The notes below the pieces were generated by a model. It saw only the letters and a program-made list of their open reading frames with translations, did not search any database and was not told the origin of the DNA. The position numbers and the translations under genes were made by a program. Source: Haemaphysalis longicornis (Eukaryota > Arthropoda > Arachnida > Ixodida > Ixodidae). From it: a stretch of DNA of 64,000 nt. Shown here piece after piece: positions 33,742 through 44,521 of the stretch (its first letter is position 1; the number at the start of each line of letters is the position of its first letter). Location of the stretch: NCBI GenBank assembly GCA_013339765.2, contig CM023457.1, forward strand, positions 30,583,911 to 30,647,910. Direction: 5' to 3'.

Positions 33742-33764
33742 CAGGGTGTCGAACCAGAAATTGT

Positions 33765-33890
33765 TTGGGTTCGGTTCGGGTTCGGGTTCAAGCCTTTCGG
33801 GTTCGGTTCGGGTTCGGTTCCGGAGCACCATTCCGGTCCGGTTCTAACCGGTTCGAACCGGTTCAAACGGGTTCGAACGGGTTCGGAGGG
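33765..33890 (+). repeat. Left subterminal GGTTCGG array
   Basis: Repeated ggttcgg, gggttcgg and ggttcgaacc words run for about 125 bp next to the left terminus. In hAT elements subterminal repeats bind the transposase, and this array fits that role by position only. Confidence 0.8.
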
Positions 33891-35288
33891 GAAAAAAAAG
33901 CAGGCGTGTTTCTTTCTGTTAATTTTTTTTGTGTGTTCGGTTTTCGTTTCCTTGTCAGGTTTCCATGTCAAAAACAAAGCCGCAATGTAGGGTTTTTTGT
34001 GCAAATGTTTTGTTTTGGCCAAAAATAAGCAACCCTGCAACACTTTTTTCAACTTTGTTCGAAATCTTGAATGCTTGCAGAAAGTAGTAAACCAACACAT
34101 CCAGTACTTAGATCAGGGAGTCGGAAGGTCCCTCAGACAAAAAGTACTGCTCTGTCCCTATCAGATAACTTACAAACTTGCTTGAAATATTTTTCTCTCT
34201 TCCCCAGTCTTGGCGTTCTTCTGCCGCTGGAATGACGTAATTACAGCGATGTAGCGGCTATTTGCCGGCGTTCCTTATGTTGCGACATTAAAATGAAATC
34301 CACAAAAGCGAAGCAGAAACGGAAGGCGTATCTGCTGGGACGAGCAAATCACGCACTGCTTCTCTGTGCTGGCAATAGCTATAACTTTCGCAGTGCTTCC
34401 AGATTCGAAGATAAGAGTGAAAGTGTTGATCTAAAGTGTTGAAGAGTTCCTTTAACGGTAAAATGTACTGCAAAATGTTTTCTATATTAGGCCCACGATT
34501 ACAACATTAACTGAAGCGAAATGAAAAATTCGCTCGGACACATAAGACTGCGTATTTGTACGAATTTGAAAGCCCTGCTCTTTATGGTCGCAAGTTTATT
34601 TTTACTGATGTAGTTTCTTTCATTTTTATAATTTAATTTAATTTATTCTTGGATGATAACACTGCAGTTTTTAATAACCCCGCAGTTGTATTCTTGAGGA
34701 AGAAAATGGCGGGCCATTACGACAATCGCTAATGCGAAATTTGAGTGCAGCGTGAACTGTAGTCTTCTCGGCGACGGCGCATAGATGCTGTGTCTCAGGA
34801 AGTGATCGCGTCATCAGCTAATGCACGATGGCGCGCGGTATACTCTGTCGTTATCTCGTAAGGCGTCGCCACTGTGAAGCACGTCTCGCACGGTCACGGA
34901 ATTACGCCATACTTTCGTCATACTTGCAACCTCCGTTTTCCTGCTAGCTCTATCTTCGGTGGCGTCTTCGTTCTCTCGGTTACAACAAGTCCGTCGCTGA
35001 GGGACTACGCGAAACCACAGGAGCGGGTGCTTAAGGGCTGCGCTCTAACGCATGGCTCTACGTAGCCGCTGTGCAGCCATGTGATCCCCTCCCTTCGCCG
35101 ACAAGTGACGGGCCGCACATCGTCTCCAAATAATGCGTTCTCGCCACAATCTTCTGGAAGGCAAACGGGTAGCCTCCTGACCAGTGGGCAGCACACGGGT
35201 GCCTCCGACACCTCCCCCTCGGTGCATCTTCGCCAGAATCTTCTGGTAATGGGCAGCCTCCCTGCAGACTGCCTGCTGCCCACATCCA

Positions 35289-35853
35289 GGACCGTGTAAC
35301 ACCATTCATTTCCACAAAAATGCAGATATAGCGGAAGTTCCACCTGTAATCGCTATAATAGCGTAAATGGAGATAACTGGTAAAAGATAAAAAAAAGTGA
35401 TTACCGAAACTGGCAAACCGTGTGACACCCTGCATTTCCACAACAATGAGGATTTTGGGAAATTTCCACCTGTAATCGTTATAATAGGCTAAATGGAGAT
35501 AATTAGTCGAACAAAATTTAGAAATGTTAAAAAATAAGAAAAATGTAAAATAATTGCGGAAACTGGCGAACCGTGTAACACCCTGCATTTCCACAATAAG
35601 GCAGATTTCGCGAGTTACAAATGTAATCGTTATAATAGCGCAAATGGAAATAATTGGTCCAACGAAATTTTGAAAAACTATAAAATAAGAAAAATATTAA
35701 GCAATTAGGGAAAATGGCAAACCGTATAACTGCCTGCATTTCCACAATAATGGAGATTTCGCGAATATTCCATTTGTAATTATAGCAGCGTCAATTTAGA
35801 TAATTGGTCGGACAGGAGTTACAAAAACCAAAAAAATTGGCTGTGGAAACTCA
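35289..35853. repeat. Minisatellite, four units of about 130-150 bp
   Basis: Units start at about 35289, 35417, 35569 and 35720. Each has 'accgt.taac..c..catttccacaa', then 'tgtaat.g.tataatag', 'aaatgga.ataa.tgg' and an A-rich end. The units differ by small indels. The array lies inside the hAT-like element. Confidence 0.8.
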
Positions 35854-36414
35854 CACTGAGGACAAGCGGCATAGGAATGCTACGCATTAGCAGATAATCC
35901 TTTGAATTTCTGCGGAAATTTTTTAGTACCCTGGAGTGTCGCCATGGTACAGTAATTTGCGTCTCCGCGGCCTCCCCCCTCCGCCCGGGCTTCTCGTGGC
36001 GGGCCGCCCCTCGTCCCGAAATCACGCATCCTCGCAGGAATCGTCTGCCTGGCAGGCAACCAGGCAGGCAGGTAGTTTACTGGCAAGCGGGCAGTCTTTT
36101 TGGCGGGCAGGAGAGCCTGAGCGCCCAGCATCTTTTTTGGTTCCACCAAATGTCTAAGCACGCACGCGCGCATGCACCCCTGTTTTCGCACAATGAGGCA
36201 AATAATTTTGCATTTAAATAAATTGGTTGGTCTGCAACGCTATTCATGTACCCCTTGTTTCAACGGCGCTTTAGCTTTAACACGAAATAATTAGCACTGC
36301 TAGAAGTCGAAAACAGTCAGGCGTCGGCGTCAACCTCCGACTGTCAACCGGTGGCATTTAAAGCGATTTCCTTCTGCTCATCTTTCATATGCTAACATAC
36401 CATTTAGAAAGAAA

Positions 36415-36900
36415 GAACGGCTTTAATGACTCATAGGACGGCGTGTACAGGACGGCATTAGATAGGGAACCACCGGAGATAGGAACTTGCTAAATGGAAC
36501 TTCAGCGACAGGTGAGAGTGGTTGGGCTCTACGAAAGATAATAGCTGAGGTGAAGTTCACAAGCAGCAGTAATTATCCCTCGTACAGAGAGGAAAAATGA
36601 ACTTTAAATAAATCGAGGAAAAGTTTCAGAGAGGCGTCCTCACTTAAGGGGTCGAGTCGACAGTCGTTTCCATCAAGAGAAACTGATCTTCCAGGCCGGA
36701 GCTGGCCAAAGCTCTCTCCCAAATCTCTATGGAAACGAGTAGGTTGAGTGGATCTAGGGTGGACTTGTCGCAGCCGCCTACTGTGTGTATGAGGTTCCCA
36801 GGCACCCCACTGAAGCGACAAAATGGAGAGGATTGTGTCCCGGTCAAATAGGTGAAGGCTGGCTGTGTGTGGGAAGGTGTTAATCCGCTGGGCACGAAAT
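36415..36900 (-). pseudogene. Probable I-group LINE 3' remnant
   Basis: The minus strand reads a TQPAFTYLTGTQSSPFCRFSG-like stretch followed by an ERALASSGLEDQFLL-like stretch across frames. It ends with 'cattaaagccgttctttc', resembling the end of the LINE at 26384-26900. It is strongly decayed. Confidence 0.35.
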
Positions 36901-38404
36901 AATCTTTCCTGGTTATTCGCTAGCGATTTGTGCGGGAAGGAATACGTTGTACGGGAGAGCCTATAGTGCTAATTAATTTCATGGCATATATACAGGACGC
37001 ATGCGCTCGGGCTCGGCTTCATCAGCGCTGGCTAAGCGGGTCAAATGTCAAGCCACGAGGTTGGTGATCTTGTCTGCCGGCGATGCGAGCTGGTGCCCAT
37101 ACAATCTTGGCTGGTCTCGTTGGTGGTCTCTGCTTGTTCACTCGAAATGTTGTAACATGAAATAGACTGTAGGCAAAGTTAAGTTGCGCAACGCCTGATA
37201 AGAGTCTGTTATGAGACTTCCTCAGCTTGGATGGGGCTGTGTTCGGGGGTTGAGATGCTACACCTGTTGATGGCTGCAGAACGGTAGCACGAAGAAAGAG
37301 AAGGTATCGGAAAATGCTATCGGGTGTCTTTCGCATCAAACCAGTTGATCGTTCATCTTTTTTTTCTTTCAGTTTTGTTGCTTCCTAGTCTTACCTCATA
37401 TATATACACATTTTGAGAACCTTTTGGTGAATATAAGACATGCATTAGGCAATTAGTTATTAACTTCAGTGCCAGATGTAAATCTTACGCGCGAAATAAC
37501 ATAAGAGCGTAATACGTGCATAAAAAAGGCCTTTTATAGCATTCAGGTGGTCGACACATAAATTTCCGGCTATTTTGTGCGTAACCAAATTTCCTGATTG
37601 CTCGAGAAAGAGAACGCTGCAAAATTTACAAATGCCAAGGACACCAAAGCTATCATGTTTGGTCCGACCCTTTAATCTGCCTTAACTGACCCGATAATTC
37701 CTCTAATCCACATTAATCAACACCGCAGTCCCACTAACTCACATTAGTTCGTTCACTCATCTCCCCTAAACCACCCCAGTCTACCCGCTAATCCGCGTTT
37801 ATCGACTTACATCTATGCATCGAAATGCTATCGCATCTACTTAAAATGTGAAAATGAGAAGGCCGCAAATTTTTTTTACAATAATCATGTTCTCCTAGGG
37901 CAGTAACCAAAGGACGCAACGGCACTGTACAAGAAAAAGTGATGGTGACATAGAGAACTGTGAGTGTTTGTGTCTCAGTGCTGTTTTTATATAAGTGCCC
38001 ACTCAAACTAAAATAAGTGGAAGATATGGATTTATTGTTGATGGTGTCCCTGAAGGCCTTCACAAGCGGACACGGATGCATTCGAATTAACAACATGAAA
38101 ACTTCACACGATTTTAAACACACTGCAGATAGAAACCATAAAGAATACCCAATAATATGTTACCACGGAATATGCGTTCTAACTTAAGTTATTGTTAATG
38201 TAAAAAGATAATGTGGGGAAATGGGCAATACCTAAAGCAAACTAATAGTGTATACGGACTTTACATTAAATTTAGGGTAATAATAAGATGAGAACCTTAT
38301 GGGCCTTGGGAACTGCATACTATGCAAAATATTTCGTGGTGCCGTCTGGCGAATGGTAAAAATATCTTCGGATGCAAGGTAGGGTACCGAAAAGGAAAAC
38401 TAGA

Positions 38405-38570
38405 AATCACAGTTTTGAGGCCCCGGAACCGGTTCGGAACGGTTCCTTCAATTCGTTCCGGTTCGGGTTCAGTTCCAAAATGGCGGAAAAAATACGGTTC
38501 CGGTTCAGTTCCGGTTCCGGGCAAAAATTCGGGTTCGGTTCCGGTTTTCGGTTCGGTTCCGGTTCCGGTT
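38405..38570 (+). repeat. Right subterminal GGTTCCGG array
   Basis: Repeated ccggaacc, ggttccggttc and cggttcgg words extend to the right terminus of the hAT-like element. It has the same motif class as the left array but is dominated by ggttccgg. Confidence 0.8.
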
Positions 38571-38631
38571 CGACACCCTGGCTCCCATAGAGCGACGCTG
38601 GCTGGGCAGGTCCGAAGTAAAGTTGGTCGTG

Positions 38632-39045
38632 GTTTTAACACGAAAGTGTTTTATTTCCGGATACAGAAGATGTCACCGACGTCATATCTGTCACGGAAAT
38701 GACGCCAGTACAACGAAGCAAGTGGCCTGTATACAGGGTGCACCCCTGCCCATAGGGTGTTCTTGCGGGGAAGCAACCTTAAGTACTAAAGATTACGTTA
38801 TACTTAAGGTTCGTTTTCGGGTTTTATATTTTAACACGAAAGCGTTTTATGCCGGGATACACCAAGATTTCGCTGACATCATATCCGTCACGGAAATGCC
38901 GAAGTGACCCGCCAGCAGGACGTCGCTCGCCAAGCACACCCACAAGACAACCGCATATCATGCTCAGCTGCAGATTTCGCTGCACATTTAACTTTCTTGT
39001 TTTACCGATTCCTATGACAGAGGAATCAACCACAGTTTTTTTCGT
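38632..39045 (+). repeat. Two copies of the 'aacacgaaagtgttt' dispersed repeat
   Basis: The first copy (38632-38705) and the second (38829-39045) share 'ttaacacgaaag.gttttat..cgggata', 'gacatcatatccgtcacggaaatg'. The second extends to 'gattcctatgacagaggaatcaacca', a block also found at 13297-13330. Confidence 0.6.
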
Positions 39046-39869
39046 TCGTCCGCCCGTGGCCTCAACGGGTCGCGATTTTGCCGGCCACGCTTCGCGGACT
39101 TGGGTGTTTGATTCGGCGATGGGCGCTCTGCTGTGTCGGACCGTCGAGCGTTAGCTCCATCTTCACCCAGCAAACTCCCACGGTTCGGCACCGCCGCGCA
39201 TAGCACTTCGCATCGCAGCCTCGCCTTCACGCTTCACCGCTCCCGTCGAGTACCATCTCCCGGAAGTAGCACGACGCCAGACTGTGCCCTGTGATGTGGG
39301 TTCAAGCACGGTGGTCCCAACCCAAGTGGTAACCCCTCGCTTCTCTTCTACCTATCGTTTTTTTTTTAATTCTCTTTATCTCCCCTATCCTATTCTCCCC
39401 CACTATATTCCTACCCCCGGACTTGGTTGAATGCAGGTGAACCCCCTGCTGCGTTCAATGATATCCCAAGTCCATTTCTTTTCCTTCTTTCTTTAAAAAC
39501 CGAATCAACCCCCCCCCCCCCCCCACACACACACACACCGGCAGTAGACATTCGCCTGTCGACGACATTTGCATCGAAGTACAGATACGGGGACAAGTTT
39601 TTTTTTATTATTTTGTTTTTCTTCGAATAAAAACCTACACGTATACAATTATAACAATTAAATGTCTTCATTTTGCCAATAAAGCATTTTTGTACAGATA
39701 CAAGGAATTGCACTTTTTTTGCGCGGGGTCACTCAGAAAATGTTTTTTCATTAAAAGTGGGCCACACATGTTTTATGTTTATCGTTCACGTTGCTTAGCT
39801 CACACAACAGAACTGACTCATGCGAGTCTTGTTCAATAATTTTTGTTTTCGTTGTTTTGCCCCTTCAAG
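39046..39869. other. End of intron B-C, copy 2
   Basis: A poly-C run (39508-39525) is followed by (CA)n. The last bases form a T-rich tract and 'ccccttcaag' acceptor. No gene is recognised. Confidence 0.45.
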
Positions 39870-40127
39870 CTTATTTCGTGGAACGTGACGCTCTACTTGG
39901 AAGGACATGTCATGGTGTGGTTCAAGAAGAACGGCAGCTTAGACAAACGCTATGTGCCTGTCTGCCAATTGGCCGATGAGAGACTCAACGAGATGAAGCG
40001 GGTGGATAAAAGCACGTGCACGCTGAAAGTGCGAGGGATCACCCAGGTCGAAGGAGGCTTTCAGAGCCAAATCAGCGCCAAAAACGAGGACTTGAGAACC
40101 GTTAAAAGCATTTACTGCGAACAGTGA
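39870..40127 (+). CDS. Exon C (terminal) of aerolysin-like gene, copy 2 (intact)
   Basis: This 258-base terminal exon is open, starts in phase 0 after 'cttcaag' and ends at TGA. It encodes a LISWNVTLYLEG strand, an alternating hydrophobic VMVW strand, a charged middle with QLAD, two cysteines flanking it and the conserved VRGITQVEGGF block near the end, followed by a short charged tail. It has the same length as C1 and about 56% identity. It lies 14 kb from exon B2, a gap caused largely by transposons including the hAT-like element. It would be the last exon of copy 2, whose exon B carries a frameshift. Confidence 0.7.
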   Translation, partial: LISWNVTLYLEGHVMVWFKKNGSLDKRYVPVCQLADERLNEMKRVDKSTCTLKVRGITQVEGGFQSQISAKNEDLRTVKSIYCEQ

Positions 40128-40157
40128 AAAAGCATGAGAACAGTGAAAAGCTTGTCT

Positions 40158-40163
40158 AATAAA
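40158..40163 (+). terminator. Polyadenylation signal, copy 2
   Basis: AATAAA lies 30 bases after the stop codon. The following 'cgtattcagtacctaaaacgagttacatttcatga' matches the 3' flank of copy 1. Confidence 0.65.
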
Positions 40164-40394
40164 TCGTATTCAGTACCTAAAACGAGTTACATTTCATGAA
40201 GTGTACCAGAGGCGGTAAAATACGACCACATTTTGTTGGCCGCGCCCTACATTCAAACCACTTTGCACGACTTCCTTGAGGTATCGCCCGCAAAGTTGAG
40301 ACACACACTCGCTGCACCTTGCCTTCAAGCAGAGGAATCAGTTTTACAAGCGAAGCTGTTTAGCAGGTCTTATTTTTTTTGTGTCCGCAATTAG

Positions 40395-40595
40395 AAATAC
40401 CAAGAAAATCCCGAGCGCTCGTGTGTGCGTGCCTCGCGGCGACCGCCCAGCGTCCTCGGCGCACGCTTGTCAAGCCAAGCATACCCACTTAGGGAGATTG
40501 GCCAAGATTGGCAAAAAAAAAACTCCATCGTTCGCTTAATGGTGGCGACACTTGCTCGGAACGAGAAAGACACGTCATAGCGCACGCCCCTCCAA
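40395..40595 (+). repeat. Dispersed repeat, member 2 (pair of 2150-2320)
   Basis: It has the same blocks as the 2150-2320 member, in the opposite orientation. Non-coding. Confidence 0.6.
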
Positions 40596-41463
40596 GGTGT
40601 TGTCTAGTGTCACTAAATAAGGTGTGGTGTTCAATGATTATCACTTCCAAAAAATTGAAAGAAGCTCAAAAACTTATCTTCCAAGCTAGGCGACAACCCT
40701 GTTAGCACCCCCCCCCCCCCGTAAAAGTTTGATACGCATCAGATGAAAGGAGGTGACGCGGGCGTGCGACGCGTCACGACGGATATAGGCCCAACGTCAT
40801 GTTTTGAAGTGAACGTCAACAGCGTTAGCCCACACAGCTCGACGTATACGATGAGAATGAATGACGTTTCTCTGCGTACCGTAAGGCTGTAAGCCGCAAG
40901 GGGTTAGGCCTAAAGTCGCATTTGGAGGTTTAGGACGGTAGGCCTAACGTCTCATTTTGATGTTTAACCCCTTGAACTGGCACACATTTTCGAAAAAAAA
41001 TCTCGGGCCATCTCCACTAACGTGAAACGTGAAGTGTAATATTGTAAGTGTCTCTCTTTCCCACGCGTGCTCTGACTGGGCGCCGGAGAAGCGCCGGTGG
41101 GAGGAGCAACCACGCGCTCGCTGAGGCGGTGACGCCTTTTTTTGTGTTGGACCGGTTTAGGCAATTAAATGTGACAGACAGGCCGTAAGTTGTCTTCGTG
41201 TCACACGCCGCAGCATGCTAAAAAGTATGCTTTACAGGAGAAAATCTGGCGTTTGAAACCAATTATGAGACGCAATTTAACAAATTTCTATTAATGCACT
41301 TAAATCCTTATTATTCCTTTATTCCAAATTATCTTAAATTATGTTATTTTATTTTGGACCGATTTTGCCCATTATACACTTGTTTTCTGACCATCGTTTG
41401 ACAACTTGATTTACCGTGACATAGGACGACGACCGGAGACGCTGACATCAGGGGTTTATGCAG
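40596..41463. other. Intergenic, no gene recognised
   Basis: A poly-C run lies near 40709-40721. The stretch 41261-41400 is AT-rich. A duplicated 'ggcctaa.gtc.catttt' block occurs at 40787-40960. Confidence 0.4.
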
Positions 41464-41640
41464 AATTTCGATTTTGGGGGGGTGTCGGTGGGATGTTTGG
41501 GGAGGTGTTGTATAAATCCCTAGGCAGAGTGCTTGTGGTTGTGGAATCTTTTTGGGGGGTGTCGAAGTCCTTCTGGGGGTGTGGGGGGGGGGGTGTTAGG
41601 GGGGTGTATAAATCCTTGGCCGACATCCCGAGCCCCTCGG
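41464..41640 (+). repeat. G-rich minisatellite
   Basis: Repeated 'ggggggtgt', 'tgtataaatcc' and 'tttttgggg' words run over 175 bp, with long G runs (up to ten). This G-run arrangement could form G-quadruplexes on the + strand. Confidence 0.7.
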
Positions 41641-41755
41641 GTGCTTCGCCCCTAAAAGTACTCACTGTACGCTAAGCAGCAAGTACCAATTCAGGCCGTA
41701 GACCACCAGACCCAAGGAGAGCATACCCGAGAGGTGCTGCGGTTATACTGGTTAT

Positions 41756-42005
41756 ACTATAGTTCATTCCACAAGCTAGCTGCAGCACTGTGGAGGCTAC
41801 ATTGTTGTCCCCCTCAGGGCGCCTAACTCACCGCGAAGGACGCGACAAAAGGCGCCGGGGCCTTGCGGTGCCACTTGCCGAGAGGGGAGAAAGGAATGTC
41901 CTTTCAGGACCCCCTTCACGGCGTGTTAGGCGCTTTCAGTGGGCGCACTATTGATCACAATGTAGCCTCCACAGTGCTGCAGCTAGCTTGTGGTATGAAC
42001 TATAG
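41756..42005. mobile_element. 250-bp fold-back MITE
   Basis: The arms 'ctatagttcattccacaagctagctgcag..' (from 41756) and '..ctgcagctagcttgtggtatgaactatag' (to 42005) pair over about 48 bp. Inner 'gcgcctaactcaccgcgaag' and 'cttcacggcgtgttaggcgc' pair as well. Confidence 0.85.
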
Positions 42006-42033
42006 AAAAATGATGCATATATACCTCCAGACA

Positions 42034-42172
42034 TGGACGTCGGCAGGGGGGTGCAAAAGAAGCACCCCCCCCCCCCCCCACCTCCTCACGCCACACCATC
42101 ACTTGCTTACTCCTCCCAGCCCTCTCCAACGGGTTTTCCCCCCTCAAGACAAATTCTTGACGACGTCCATGT
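42034..42172. mobile_element. Small MITE with 'catggacgtcg' ends
   Basis: The 11-bp inverted ends catggacgtcg and cgacgtccatg enclose about 120 bp that includes a poly-C run at 42065-42079. Confidence 0.6.
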
Positions 42173-42559
42173 TCCAAGAGTAAAACATACTCGCAGTGTT
42201 TGATTGGCCAACCAAAGAATCCATCCCGAGAAAGCTTCGCACTCAACCATCGTCGTCGTTAGACGGAGGGGTGCAAGCCTTAATTTATTTATTTACACTA
42301 TACTGCGGTAGCCATTTTCTTGCCCTGATAACTACAACAGCAACAACGGCGCTTTTTCTCAGAATGGGGCATTCAAGGCTTTCACGTTTGTAACAAAATT
42401 GCAGCAATGGCAGCTGAGCTGTCATTGCTTTATGTCAATACACGGTCACTTCAACGTCTCCTTCTTCTTTGCCCACAAGAATAGCAATGCAGTACGAGTG
42501 TCTGCAGCAGATCTATTAGATGCGAAGCATCTCATGGTTGGGGCTATGTCCCTCCCTTG
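42173..42559. other. Intergenic, no feature recognised
   Basis: No gene or repeat boundary is supported. Confidence 0.4.
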
Positions 42560-42960
42560 TAGTTATTGCGCCGTCCCCACCCCACTGCGCATGCTCGGCT
42601 TGCTGAACGCCCGGTGGTGTCTTGCCCTTTAATGGCTCCTGGAGCGACAGTGTTGCCGGTGTCTTCCTGGGCCGGCACGAGACGAGCACGCTTCACGCGC
42701 CTTCGACGTTTCATCGTCGTCGGCAACGGCGAGCGTCGGCGAGTCTCGGCGGGCCGTGATTACAAGCAGCCCACAACCATCCGGGGAACGTGCATCGACC
42801 TCATCTTGAGCAACTTAGCAACTTTAGGGTTCATCCACTACAACAGCCCTTGACTTTACATTTCACAGACCATAAGGCGGTCATAATCAAAGCGGAACGC
42901 CAACCACAGCTCGACGTCGCCTACGTTGAACATGATGATGATAATGCCTAAATAAAGACA
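42560..42960 (+). pseudogene. LINE endonuclease fragment
   Basis: Near 42770-42895 the + strand reads TTIRGTCIDLILSN and then FTDHKAVIIK across one frame change. These are the final motifs of the AP-type endonuclease of non-LTR retrotransposons (ID-L-hydrophobic, then the SDH-type block). 'aataaagacaaactc' and a (TC)n run at 42980-43019 follow, as an element tail would. RT is absent. Confidence 0.6.
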
Positions 42961-42979
42961 AACTCATACCACGTACAAC

Positions 42980-43019
<40 letters not shown>
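42980..43019. repeat. (TC)n microsatellite
   Basis: An uninterrupted run of about 20 units after the LINE endonuclease fragment. Confidence 0.95.
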
Positions 43020-43021
<2 letters not shown>

Positions 43022-43055
43022 AATGCCTCTCCACTTTAACACACCCCCTCCAGTA

Positions 43056-43316
43056 AAATTACACCATCTTCCCGCAGGGGAACCCTGAGTAGTATGCGAA
43101 GCAGCCATGGGGTCAACGCAGTTTCCCATTTCCTAGTTCCGGTAAGTGAAAAGTGTGGTAGTTACCATGGAAACCAAACGGTATATATAACGGTAGCTAC
43201 GTACCTCAACCTCACGGAAACGACTAACTGAAAACTAATGGGCGCTTGAATCGACCCCATGGCTGCTTCGCATACTACTCAGGGTTCCCCTGCGAGAAGA
43301 TGGTGTAATTTTTTTG
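43056..43316. mobile_element. 260-bp fold-back MITE with ~60-bp arms
   Basis: The left arm 'aaaattacaccatcttcccgcaggggaacc..ccatgggg' and the right arm 'ccccatgg..ggttcccctgcgagaagatggtgtaatttt' pair with only a few mismatches over about 60 bp, around a 140-bp centre. Confidence 0.9.
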
Positions 43317-44521
43317 GCAACACTTGCAGATGTGTTCCTTAAATATGATCTGTGATTGCAAAAACGCAATACACCTTGAACGCCTCCCTTCATTTGTTTC
43401 ACCCCAAGCTAAGATGCATTCAAAGGCGTTCAACTGTGGGCACGAACTTTTATCCTTCACAAGTCAGACTTTTCCACAGCAATGCTTGAGGCCTGTGCGG
43501 ATAAAGCTGCTTTCTTATCTCTCGCATCACTTTTGGTAGGTACAATTTCTTCCGCAATTTTATCTGCGATTTAAGTGTGTGATGGTATTGGCCTACGTAA
43601 TTCTACAAAGCGGGTTGTCAGTCTGGGTACCTGGAAGAAAAGAAAGGTATCCCACCCAAAAGTACCTGCACGGCTACAAAGAAAAGCTTTCTTGGAAACT
43701 TCGCAGATTAGGAATAATTCGTCCTGGTCTGCAATTAGGAGCTTACAATTATCTGGGGCTGCTCTGTTAGTATAAGCTTGGCTATAATCAGGTGGATTCA
43801 AATGCACACATTTGCCGAAGTTGTTAAATACTTGAAATATAGTCAATGTTGTAAACCTACAGCATCCTGCCCACAAAAAGAATAAATGCTGCAAAATATT
43901 TTTCACTGACTTCTAACAGAATATATTCCGTCGTATCCATAAAATGTCTGTCAGCCAAAAAATAAGCAGATGAATGAACATATGTTCATGTCGATTGTTT
44001 CATTGGTAAATTGGACAACTGGATCCTACTACCGCAAGCATCAAAAATATTTCCGTTACTTTTGATGTCTTTAAGGAAATCTACCTATGCAGAGCTAGTC
44101 AACTCAGTGATGGCACCCATACATTCGTCTATAGTTCTCTATATGGCTTGTTGTGTGATCTAGCGAGAAGTGAAAGTGAGCCCGTCAGTTTCATGTAGTT
44201 CTTCAATTCATGATTGACACTGCCGTCCAATTTCGGTGATGACTCTACGGACCATAAACATCCTATTGCATTAACTGCAAAATAAAAATAAATTTTAAAA
44301 TATGGAACTACTCTTGGCCGAGCTTATAAGTGCAATCGTATACATCTTCACTGGGGTAAGCGAGCAGAAATATTACGGAAATAAACTGCTTTGTGAACTT
44401 TTATTCTACTGCAGCAGTCTATTATTGTAAGATTCCACTCCTCTCAACAGTTCAGATCCAGAGCCGATAAAAATTAATTGAAATTTGTAGAACACCGTGC
44501 TATCCAGCAAAAATATATATA
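43317..44521. other. Intergenic, no gene recognised
   Basis: About 1.2 kb of moderate AT content. Only shadow reading frames and no repeat ends. Confidence 0.4.

Larger units (their letters stand above)
33742..38580. mobile_element. 4.8-kb hAT-like element with 8-bp target duplication
   Basis: The left end is CAGGGTGTCGAACC and the right end GGTTCGACACCCTG, a perfect 14-bp inverted repeat. GCTCCCAT flanks both sides (33734-33741 and 38581-38588). CAGGG termini with an 8-bp duplication are the signature of the hAT superfamily. Both ends carry dense GGTTCGG/CCGAACC subterminal arrays. No hAT transposase is recognisable inside, so it is non-autonomous or has been filled by other insertions (a ~150-bp tandem repeat at 35289-35853 and a probable LINE end at 36415-36900). 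The rest of the interior holds nothing I can name. Confidence 0.85.

Noticed and set aside
35005..35594. 178-codon minus-strand frame
   Set aside because: It runs through the tandem minisatellite and translates the repeat units, so it is a repeat artefact.
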